DNA from: an uncultured Lachnospiraceae bacterium | Lineage (GTDB): Bacteria; Bacillota; Clostridia; Lachnospirales; Lachnospiraceae | Reading direction: 5' to 3' | DNA: 44,257 nt | Assembly (NCBI GenBank): GCA_946407725.1 | Contig: CAMJPM010000014.1 | Location: 1 to 44,257, forward strand | Part shown: in pieces, positions 9,482-16,889 of the stretch | How the letters are laid out: every line of letters begins with the position of its first letter | Position numbering within the stretch: the stretch's first letter is position 1 | Position numbers and translations under genes: made by a program | The notes under the pieces: generated by a model | Databases searched by the model: none | What the model saw: the letters and a program-made list of their open reading frames with translations, nothing else | What the model was told of the DNA's origin: nothing

Positions 9482-10300
9482 ATGGATGAAAAAAATGCGG
9501 ATAACAACAATAATCTTAAGCTAACAGTAAGGAATGCCATACGTATCCTGTCGGTGATATGTATTATAATTACATTTTGTCCGACATTTCTGGTGTCCTG
9601 TTCAGGACAGGATGTAAAGGTAAGCTCTATGGCAGTAGTGGGAGGATTAAGGGCATATGGCAGTACGGTGGGCAAAGCCCATCCGATATTGCTTGTTACT
9701 CTGTTGCTCCCGGCCGCTAATATAGTTGTACTTTCAATGAAAACAGTTATTGAGAAGAACGCAGCGGTCGCGGCTCTTGCTTGTGGGGGAGCGGATATTT
9801 GCGTCTGGTTTATTTTCCGTTCCGCAGTAAAATCTGCGGCGGATCAAAACTATAGTTCTTTTAAGTCTACAGGATGGTTTGTTCTATGTATTTTTTCTCT
9901 TATTCTGATAATTGTCGGCGCTATTTTGGTGTTAAAGAGAAAGTTGGAGATGGAAACGGATATCATAGATTATTTCTCAAATGGGGAGTCTACAAGAAAA
10001 GCAATAAATCAAATGTCAACCGCTGTGGTTAAAATGTCTGATAAGGTTTCCAAAATGGCGGGAGATATTTCCGCTAATACTGCATCTGTTAATAAGGAGA
10101 GTGCAACGAGCCAATGTGCTAAATGCGGAGCAGCTATAAAACCCGGAAGTGGATTCTGCATGAAATGTGGAACACCTGTTCCGAAGGACATCAAAAAAGA
10201 GATCCCTCTAACACCTATGTTCTGCCCCAAATGTGGAAAAGAACAGGAAAATGGGGCGGTGTTCTGCGTGTCGTGCGGATGCAGGCTTATTAAAGAATAA
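9482..10300 (+). CDS. Polytopic membrane protein with two C-terminal zinc ribbons
   Basis: A 272-residue protein. The start at 9482 is preferred over 9458 because AGGAGG sits about 7 bp before it. Four predicted TM helices (IRILSVICIIITFCPTFLV, ILLVTLLLPAANIVVL, VAALACGGADICVWFIF, FVLCIFSLILIIVGAILVL) are followed by a polar linker. Two ribbons end the protein: CAKCG...FCMKCG and FCPKCG...FCVSCG. It is a double zinc ribbon of the kind seen in many Firmicutes membrane proteins. It lies 42 bp after the previous gene. Function is unknown. Confidence 0.8.
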   Translation: MDEKNADNNNNLKLTVRNAIRILSVICIIITFCPTFLVSCSGQDVKVSSMAVVGGLRAYGSTVGKAHPILLVTLLLPAANIVVLSMKTVIEKNAAVAALACGGADICVWFIFRSAVKSAADQNYSSFKSTGWFVLCIFSLILIIVGAILVLKRKLEMETDIIDYFSNGESTRKAINQMSTAVVKMSDKVSKMAGDISANTASVNKESATSQCAKCGAAIKPGSGFCMKCGTPVPKDIKKEIPLTPMFCPKCGKEQENGAVFCVSCGCRLIKE

Positions 10301-10392
10301 AGGTGGATTCTGTATCTTCCAGCGAATCATTTGTTTTCTGTTACAGTTATACTCTTTTGAAAACGACCTTAAGAAAAAAAGAGGTAATAATC

Positions 10393-10971
10393 ATGTTTTG
10401 CAGAAGCTGTGGGAAAAGGCTTAGTGGTAAAGAGATTTTTTGTAAATACTGTGGCACCCGGCAGAAAACGAATTACGGTGCTGATGATGAAGATCTTCAT
10501 ATTTGTACGGAGAAATCTTCGGTTTCAAATGCGATAATAATTATTATTATTGTTTTGACCACAATAGCAGTAGGAGCATTCCTCTTTTTTTCTTTAAGGA
10601 AAAGTGATGAACAGCAGGCACGGGAGATTGTCGAGTATTTTTTTGAATCCGTTAAGTCTGGGGATGCTAGTGGTGCCATAGAGTGTTTCACCCCTGCTTT
10701 TCAGGAACAGTATAGTGGAATTCTTAAGGCAAGTGGTTTAGTCCTGTCTATTATTGGTCTTCCCGATGTTACCGGACTTGTTAATAACGTTATTGGGATA
10801 TCTGACTATCAGGCATATCAAGAATATGATTTTAGGGTCAGGGATCCTGTCTTAAGTGATGATAAAAAATCCGGGAAAGTTAAAGTTGATGTATATGTTA
10901 AGGGTGATTTATACCAGACCACAGAAATCAAAGTAACAAAGTACCACGGTAAATGGTATATAGAGAACTGA
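10393..10971 (+). CDS. Zinc-ribbon / TM / NTF2-like-domain protein
   Basis: A 192-residue protein. The ATG at 10393 follows AAAGAGG and starts directly with the ribbon MFCRSCGKRLSGKEIFCKYC; upstream in-frame starts lack a ribosome site. An Ile-rich TM helix spans about 52-73. The outer part (EIVEYFFESVKSGDASGAIE..., KYHGKWYIEN) resembles DUF4878/NTF2-like lipoprotein domains, which have this pattern of an N-terminal helix and a final W-Y strand. That assignment is from memory of the pattern only. Fourth member of the cluster. Confidence 0.8.
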   Translation: MFCRSCGKRLSGKEIFCKYCGTRQKTNYGADDEDLHICTEKSSVSNAIIIIIIVLTTIAVGAFLFFSLRKSDEQQAREIVEYFFESVKSGDASGAIECFTPAFQEQYSGILKASGLVLSIIGLPDVTGLVNNVIGISDYQAYQEYDFRVRDPVLSDDKKSGKVKVDVYVKGDLYQTTEIKVTKYHGKWYIEN

Positions 10972-11038
10972 GGGGTTTTCTGGGTTTAGGAAGGAGAAAC
11001 GATTATGAAGGGAAGAAAAGGTTAGGGGAGGAACAGAA

Positions 11039-12540
11039 ATGTTTTGCAATAAATGTGGTAATAAACTGAGCGGTAATGAAAGATTCTGCAATAAATGCGG
11101 AAATAAAATAATATACCGTAATGAAAGAATAATAGATTACAGCAGAGAGTCACAAACTCAAAGCAAAATACCGATGGCACTTATTTTGGGGGATTACTAT
11201 TTGTAGCTGCGTTATATGCAGCCTTTTGGGGAAAGAATCATATAGGTTTGGAAAAGCAGAGCAAGGATGAAAAAACACTAATATCGGAAAAGAATAAAGA
11301 AACCGTAACGGACAGTTATAAACCGGCAGAGAATATTGATAACAAGGATTCAAGTGAGAATAATTCTTTAGATAACACCTCAAAAGCTGAAGAATATGTT
11401 GATAATGGTTCTGAAAAAACAGGGGAATGGATGGAGGCATATGGGAATTTTATTGAAGAAGAGGCTTATTTAGGCTCTGAGGGAAGCGAATTATATTTTT
11501 TGGATGAATCAAATGATCAGAGTTCTTTAGTGGAATATGCACTTTATGACATGAATAATGATGGTGTCCCTGAACTGTTCATTAATAATGGCAGTGAAGT
11601 TTATGCCGGAGAGTATACCCTTTGCTATGGATACAGCAATGGAAGTGTCTCATACATAGAAAGCATTGCAGGAAAGAACAGTGAAAAAAAGTATAATCCC
11701 GGATCTGATTATACAGGTCTCTTCATTAATGTTATCCATACAGGTGTCTGGGATATTGATTATTTTTATCTTGATTCGCAGAATGAAGATAAAGTGGTGG
11801 ATGTTGCTGAATATGATGATTATGGTTCAATAGGCGGCACACCTTTTGAAGCATTCCGTACTGATGATGATGAATTATACAAGGCTTTTAAGAATGCTGA
11901 CAGAGTACTTGAGTTTACCAGCAGAATCGACTATTTAAAATCAGGAGGTGATGACTTCTTTAATAAATACGCGGGTAAGGATGGAACAGAAGCAGGAGAT
12001 AGCGATAAAGCTGACGGAAATTATGATACATATGAAAAATCAAATTGGCATGAAGAAATTCCTGTATTTGTTTCCCTCACAAAAAAATCTGAAATAAATG
12101 ATGTGAACCGCTATGTTGATATTATAAACGGAATGTACAATATGACTAATTCCGGAATATACAGCGGAGTCGGTTCTAATAACTTCAGAAGGACGGAGAT
12201 GGAAAACGGAAGGTATTATGATGAGTTAATTAGGACAGTTGTTTCAACAGGTGATCCTAAGATAGATGAACTTATGAAGATGAATGGTTACTCCGATTAT
12301 TCACTTGAATGCTTTTACGATAATCAGGATTATTCGGATGAAAGTATATCAGGTGGTGCAAATTTGATTATAGCTAATATAGACGGGAGGGAGTATAAAT
12401 ATTATTTCTATAAGAATAATCTTATCAGGCGGATTTCCCCGGAAGGAATTGCTTCAGACAATATTGATACAAATGCGTTTTTAGCGGGATTATATGAAAT
12501 GAGCTTTGAATATCGATGGAAATTTAACAACCCATCTTGA
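11039..12540 (+). pseudogene. Zinc-ribbon / TM protein, frameshifted at a T4G5 run
   Basis: An ATG at 11039 after AGGGGAGG encodes MFCNKCGNKLSGNERFCNKC and stops at 11204-11206. The other frame continues the TM helix (GLLFVAALYAAFWG) and then a long ectodomain to 12540, including ALYDMNNDGVPELFI, a Ca-binding-like motif common in Lachnospiraceae surface proteins. One extra G in GGGGG at 11188-11192 would fuse both parts into a protein of about 500 residues with the same plan as its neighbours. The run TTTGGGG also fits the X-XXY-YYZ pattern for a -1 ribosomal shift. It could be a sequencing error, a phase-OFF state, true decay or programmed frameshifting. A TTG at 11248 is an unlikely start. 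Confidence 0.75.
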
Positions 12541-12654
12541 TATAAAACCGCAATAAGAAAGAAGGTTAAAGCTATCCGAAGGATTTATTCAGATATACTG
12601 ATGTTATTACGGACAATTCAATGATTCAGCATACTATCGGGAGATAAAAGGAAA

Positions 12655-14250
12655 ATGTTTTGCAATAACTGCGGTGCAGAGATAAGGGATACTGCTATAT
12701 TCTGTAAAATATGTGGGGCTTCGGTTGCGGATTCCACCAGTAAAAATCCCATTAATAGAAAAAAGAGGGGAGGAATAGCAGTTTTCATTTTGGTGCTGAG
12801 TATTTCTGTTACTTTGGGGCTTTTGGCTAACTTTGTTATCGCAAAAAGAAAACCATCAGAACAAACTGTTAATGAGACAGTAGAGGATTTTGCTGTAGAG
12901 GAGAATAAAGAAAATGACCGCATAGCGGATAACAACGATACTATAAAGGAAGAGAAGTCTTTGGAAGAGGATATAGGATCTGTTCAGATTAAGAATATTA
13001 ATCATTTTCTTGCCAAATATGGGATATCAAGAGTATTCATTTTTGATGAAGACGTTTTTAATGAGTTATATAATTCAACCTATAAGGCACCCTGTATGGT
13101 CATTAATACATATTACTCCAAGCAGCATCTTAACTGTGCACCGGAATCATATAACGGATATCCTTTGATGTATGCTTTCCGGGGAAACAAAGAAGAAGAA
13201 CAGGAGACTATAGATGAGCTCAAAAGGGTTCTTAAAGGTGTAAACAACTATCAAGATAGGGAAGAGCTGAAATATGCTATAGAATGGTTGGAAAATGATG
13301 TTAGGCCATTAAAATTATCAAGTATTCATAATAGTATATCCGAAATTGATGAAGGGTATAATTCTTCCATAGGTAATTCCAAAATCGAATATGATGACTT
13401 TGGGAGGCCAATTAGCTTCTCGATGTATCAGTACCATTCCGATACTATTTTAAGAATGAAAATCCACAGTAATTATAATGAAGAGGGGTATATCGAAAGT
13501 GTGTGTGTGGATTTTTACGATAACTCTGAGGATAATAATATTAAGAAAGATATTGAATACTCATACAGTTACGATGGAAATATGATTTGCGAAGTCTTTC
13601 GAAATGAAACGAATTATGATTCTGATGAGCCAAATATGATTATAAGTAAAGATGTCAGCACATTTAGTTATAACAAAGACGGAAATATTTTTACTGTAGA
13701 AAACTTCGGATCTCCGGTAGTATTCCACTATAATGAAAATGGTGAATTAACAAATACCGAAGGAGAGTATGGCTCGGCACAATATCATAGAAATGACAAC
13801 AATCCGAATTGTATAAATGTGAGTTATTTAGAAGGGTCTGCCAATTTGGAAATCGAGTTGGATGATTTTGGAAATCTCATCAGATATAATGATGCGAGAG
13901 ATGATTCAGATTATCAGGACATATCTTGGGAATATGATGATAAAGGAAAAGTAATAAATATACAGGAAAATGATGGGGATTTTTTCATAGAATATCAAAT
14001 AGGATACAGTAGGGATAAAATTGCAAGTATATCGAATAGTGGAGATGTGGATGAAGAGTATAAAGCAGATTATTTATACGATCAAGAGGGGAGGATTCAA
14101 TGTTTAAGAGAATCCTTTGAGTCAGAGTATCCACATAAGCGAAGCTGGGAGTACGAGTATGATGGGTTCGGTAATATTATAACTGCAAGTCTATATGATA
14201 ACGAAAGCGTTTTAAGAGAAAAAATGATTTATAAATATGATAAACATTAA
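12655..14250 (+). CDS. Zinc-ribbon / TM protein with YD/RHS-like ectodomain
   Basis: A 531-residue protein. The ATG follows AAAAGGA. The N-terminal ribbon is MFCNNCGAEIRD...FCKICG; the TM helix lies at about 43-66; an acidic linker follows. From about residue 235, repeated Y-(D/N)-x-x-G units (YDDFGRPISF, YNKDGNIFTV, YNENGELTN, LDDFGNLIRY, YDDKGKVINI, YDQEGRIQCL, YDGFGNIITA) resemble YD/RHS repeats, which form beta shells on surface proteins. No polymorphic toxin tip is present. The final residues KYDKH and the stop codon overlap the start of the Rpn remnant, so the original C-terminus may have been replaced. Sixth member of the cluster. Confidence 0.85.
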   Translation: MFCNNCGAEIRDTAIFCKICGASVADSTSKNPINRKKRGGIAVFILVLSISVTLGLLANFVIAKRKPSEQTVNETVEDFAVEENKENDRIADNNDTIKEEKSLEEDIGSVQIKNINHFLAKYGISRVFIFDEDVFNELYNSTYKAPCMVINTYYSKQHLNCAPESYNGYPLMYAFRGNKEEEQETIDELKRVLKGVNNYQDREELKYAIEWLENDVRPLKLSSIHNSISEIDEGYNSSIGNSKIEYDDFGRPISFSMYQYHSDTILRMKIHSNYNEEGYIESVCVDFYDNSEDNNIKKDIEYSYSYDGNMICEVFRNETNYDSDEPNMIISKDVSTFSYNKDGNIFTVENFGSPVVFHYNENGELTNTEGEYGSAQYHRNDNNPNCINVSYLEGSANLEIELDDFGNLIRYNDARDDSDYQDISWEYDDKGKVINIQENDGDFFIEYQIGYSRDKIASISNSGDVDEEYKADYLYDQEGRIQCLRESFESEYPHKRSWEYEYDGFGNIITASLYDNESVLREKMIYKYDKH

Positions 14251-14644
14251 CTTCGTACACAATGGTGAGAAGGGGTATCTGACAGAATATCTGACAAAAA
14301 TCCGGGCGGAGGCGAGAAGCATGTTACTAACTGAATTTGATGAGAAGGCATATGAAGAAATCATAAGGGAAGAATCCTTTGAAGAGGGAAAGGCCGAAGG
14401 AAGAGCCGAGGGCAGAGCCGAAGGAAGGGCCGAAGGAAGAGCCGAAGGAAGAGCCGAAGGAAGAGCCGAAGGAAAAGCCGAAGGCATAATAGAGACCAGA
14501 GAGGAAGATATAAAGATCTTTATTTCTGACAAAAGGGAAGATGGAAAATCCGATGAAGAAATCAAGACCAAAGTGAAGAAATATTATGGTCTTGAAGATA
14601 GTGAGATTGAGAAGTTTTTCAGGCGTAAGGATGAGAATAATTAA
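14238..14644 (+). pseudogene. Rpn C-terminal remnant B with expanded EGRA repeat
   Basis: Encodes MININFVHNGEKGYLTEYL, KIRAEARSMLLTEFDEKA, a run of about eight (R/K)AEG units, and KYYGLEDSEIEKFFRRK. It is near-identical to remnant A at 3953-4297 and shares its FVHNGEKGY junction, where about 40 residues present in the left-edge Rpn gene are missing. The nuclease core is absent. The ATG at 14237 lies inside the preceding gene and has no clear ribosome site. The two remnants are direct repeats 10.3 kb apart flanking the surface-protein island. Confidence 0.75.
14393..14484 (+). repeat. 12-bp coding tandem repeat (GCCGAAGGAAGA)n
   Basis: Seven full units and one partial unit of GCCGAAGGAAGA with few substitutions, encoding Arg-Ala-Glu-Gly repeats. 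Remnant A carries a shorter, degenerate version of the same region. The unit is a multiple of three, so length changes stay in frame. Such EGRA repeats are usual in Rpn C-terminal tails. Confidence 0.85.
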
Positions 14645-14680
14645 GCGCAGTATTTATATCATAGGATACATACAAAAGCC

Positions 14681-14736
14681 ACGCATTGCGAGCAATATGA
14701 TATTATGATATACTTAATAAATAAGCACGCAATGCG
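14681..14736 (+). promoter_or_regulatory. Promoter flanked by inverted 10-bp operator halves
   Basis: ACGCATTGCG (14681-14690) and its near complement ACGCAATGCG (14727-14736) flank a promoter: TTGCGA (14686-14691), 17 bp, TATACT (14709-14714). The first half overlaps the -35 box and the second lies just past the predicted start. This arrangement suits autorepression by the XRE protein encoded 10 bp downstream. Confidence 0.55.
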
Positions 14737-14746
14737 AGGTAAGGCT

Positions 14747-15208
14747 ATGGATATAGCAAGAACTATAAAAGAATTACGAGAAAGCACAGGGATGTCACGT
14801 AAAGAGTTTTCAGAGCATACGGGTATCCCTGTTCGTACATTGGAAGACTGGGAGACAGGCAGAAGAACACCACCGGAGTATCTGCCGAGACTAATAGCAT
14901 ATCAACTTAAGTTTGAGGAAAAATCAAGAAGAAATGTTTCTGTAATACAGGATGCGGATGGTAATAAGATAGTTGTCATAAATGATATAGTTTTCAAAGG
15001 AAGAAGATCTATTAAATGGGAAGATGTTGAAGAGTATTTAAGGCGATATGTAGGGGATATATATTCTATTGCTGAAGATAATGAAATTATTTATATTGGA
15101 TCCGAACTTCCAAGTGAATATGCTGGTTCTGTTTATACAAAGAAATTGAAAGGAACTGAAGCTAAAGCCAAAGCAAATGCTGCTCAGGCAATTCCGGAAA
15201 TGATTTAA
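14747..15208 (+). CDS. XRE-type HTH protein, N-terminal part of a split gene
   Basis: A 153-residue product. The start ATG 14747 follows GAGGTAAGG; alternatives at 14705 and 14732 are less well placed. The HTH is IKELRESTGMSRKEFSEHTG then IPVRTLEDWETGRRTPPEYL (about residues 6-45). The second half contains a short beta-rich segment and then SELPSEYAGSVYTKKLKG and KAKANAAQAIPEMI, which begins a conserved domain that continues in frame past the TAA at 15206-15208. In homologues as I recall them, Glu replaces this stop. The HTH part alone could still work as a DNA-binding or antitoxin-like protein. Confidence 0.7.
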   Translation: MDIARTIKELRESTGMSRKEFSEHTGIPVRTLEDWETGRRTPPEYLPRLIAYQLKFEEKSRRNVSVIQDADGNKIVVINDIVFKGRRSIKWEDVEEYLRRYVGDIYSIAEDNEIIYIGSELPSEYAGSVYTKKLKGTEAKAKANAAQAIPEMI

Positions 15209-15448
15209 ATAGCTTCAAATGGTATGTTTGAAGCTAATCGAAAATCAAAGCATGGAAGAAATGCTAAAAATGGATGGTATCGATATGATACGAGATTTGC
15301 ACTTCCGGTATATGGAGATGATGGAAATGTTGAACGGTACAATATCTTTCGGGGAAGAATCCTTATAAGACATGCTTCCAGTGGGAAGAAATATCTTTAC
15401 GATATTTTGGAAATAAAAAAAGAAACAGGTAAGTCCTGTCAGACCTAA
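15209..15448 (+). pseudogene. C-terminal remainder of the split XRE-headed gene
   Basis: The frame is identical to the upstream gene and open from 15209 (IASNGMFEANRKSKHG, GWYRYDTRFALPVYG, ERYNIFRGRILIRH, KKYLYDILEIKKE). Joined across the TAA it completes a domain seen in phage and mobile-element polyproteins; I believe it belongs with the large-polyvalent-protein/BECR-nuclease-associated domains, but this is recalled, not verified. An internal ATG at 15224 has no ribosome site. The simplest reading is a GAA-to-TAA nonsense change. Confidence 0.65.
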
Positions 15449-15582
15449 GTCCTACCCGGTGAAAACCCGTCTCTTGTAAAAGAATAGTACTTGAAAATAG
15501 TATATATGTCAAGGTTTACAGGTAAATATTCAAGGCATATTTAGGGAAGGAAACTATAACGTATGAAAATAAGGATGCCTCT

Positions 15583-16497
15583 TTACAACAGTACCTGTTT
15601 GTTGTATCCGGAAAGGATCTCCAGATACTTTTTTGCAATGCTGCTTAAGGGGATGCCCTTTCGTTTTATATAGCCTATGGTCATGATCTCATCGGATTTT
15701 AAGGGTATGGCACAGTAATCATTTCCGTTCAGATCCTCGCTGATTATCCCGGAGCAGAGGGTGAATCCGTTTAATCCCTTCATCAGATTCAGCATGGTAG
15801 CGCGGTCGTTTGCTTTTATTGTCCGTTTATAATCATAGGTGGACAGGACTTCTTCTGAAAAATAGAAGGAATTATTCTGTCCCTGTGAAAATGAAAGACA
15901 GGGGTATTCCTCCAGCTCTTCTATTTCTATCTTTTTCCTGCCGGAAAGGGGATGCCCTTTCCATAGATATACGTAGATCCTGCAGTCAAACAGGGGGTGG
16001 AAGGAAAGGCTGTTTTCCGTGAAGATCTTATTTAACACCTTCCTGTTGAATTCATTTTCGTATAGTATCCCCATCTCACTATGAAAATCTTTTACATCAT
16101 TTATTATCTCCCAGGTCTTTGTTTCCTTTACGGCAAGATCATATTCATCCATGCCGTAGAGCTTAACAAGTTTTACAAAAGCCTCTATCACAAAGGAATA
16201 GTGCTGCGTGGACACGGCAAAACGGTCCCGGACCGCTTCGTGCGAAATATAGCGGGCCTCCATCAGGGAATACTGTTCAATGATCTGTCTGGCATAGCCG
16301 ATAAACTCCGTTCCCTCCGGCGTCAGGGAAATTCCCCTGTTGGACCTTCTGAATATCTCTATCCCGGTTTCCTCCTCCAGCTCCTTTATTGCCGCCGAAA
16401 GGGAGGGCTGGGAAATAAACAGCTTTGCCGCTGCAGTATTCATAGATCTTTCATCAGACAGTGCTATGGCATATCTTAATTGATTTAGGGAGATCAC
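15583..16497 (-). CDS. LysR-family transcriptional regulator
   Basis: A 304-residue regulator. The start is GTG at 16497-16495 after a GGAGG seven bases upstream. The N-terminal winged HTH is LNQLRYAIALSDERSMNTAA then KLFISQPSLSAAIKELEEE, with LTPEG in the wing; the effector-binding domain fills about 90-300. It is divergent from the sulfur operon (metY onward). A perfect GTTATAG-N7-CTATAAC palindrome in the gap has the T-N11-A form of LysR boxes. I infer control of methionine/cysteine genes in response to a sulfur metabolite such as O-acetylserine or O-acetylhomoserine; the effector is not determinable here. Confidence 0.9.
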   Translation of the reverse strand: MISLNQLRYAIALSDERSMNTAAAKLFISQPSLSAAIKELEEETGIEIFRRSNRGISLTPEGTEFIGYARQIIEQYSLMEARYISHEAVRDRFAVSTQHYSFVIEAFVKLVKLYGMDEYDLAVKETKTWEIINDVKDFHSEMGILYENEFNRKVLNKIFTENSLSFHPLFDCRIYVYLWKGHPLSGRKKIEIEELEEYPCLSFSQGQNNSFYFSEEVLSTYDYKRTIKANDRATMLNLMKGLNGFTLCSGIISEDLNGNDYCAIPLKSDEIMTIGYIKRKGIPLSSIAKKYLEILSGYNKQVLL

Positions 16498-16580
16498 GCC
16501 TGTTCCTCCTTTATCCCGCTTATGGAAAGTATAATCTGTCGTTTTATAAGCGCGTGGGTAATTTTGTCTATATCAGAGAA

Positions 16581-16740
16581 GTAACTATTCAGAGAATAGC
16601 AATTTTTTACCAGCCGTGTCAATGAGTACCAAGCCAAAATGCCAGGGCGATACCCCTTAACCACTCAGCAGGGTGTGTGGACTTATAACACACTATGTGC
16701 CTGATGCCCACACGGCGGGTGGTTCGGGAAAAATAGTAAC
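16581..16740 (+). repeat. Hairpin-rich repeat element in the lysR/metY gap
   Basis: Starts with GTAACTATTCAGA, which folds as CTATTC-AGA-GAATAG (16585-16599). The 16-nt core GCCAAAATGCCAGGGC (16633-16648) is the exact complement of 661-676. A long imperfect stem follows, with AACCAC near 16661 paired to GTGGTT near 16725 and an inner GTGTG/CACAC. Order and orientation match the insert in the Rpn gene. Non-coding. Confidence 0.65.
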
Positions 16741-16752
16741 CTGCCCGTATTT

Positions 16753-16773
16753 GTTATAGAGTATTCCTATAAC
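16753..16773. promoter_or_regulatory. Putative LysR operator
   Basis: Perfect dyad GTTATAG (16753-16759), 7-bp centre, CTATAAC (16767-16773). It matches the T-N11-A rule for LysR-type boxes and lies between the divergent lysR-type gene and metY. It is about 70 bp upstream of a TTGACA at 16842-16847, the likely metY -35 box; that promoter's -10 is weak, as expected for an activated promoter. Confidence 0.5.
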
Positions 16774-16889
16774 CAACCATAATTAACATGTATTAGACGG
16801 AAACAGATTTCTATGGCACAATGTCACCCATACAAAACCTATTGACATAGTAGGTAAATAAAAGAAATAAAACCGAGGAGGAAAAGATC

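Noticed and set aside
16498-16889. S-box (SAM) riboswitch or T-box upstream of metY
   Set aside because: The hallmark conserved sequences (S-box core, T-box GGTGGTACCGCG element) are not present; the gap is explained by a hairpin repeat, a LysR dyad and a promoter.
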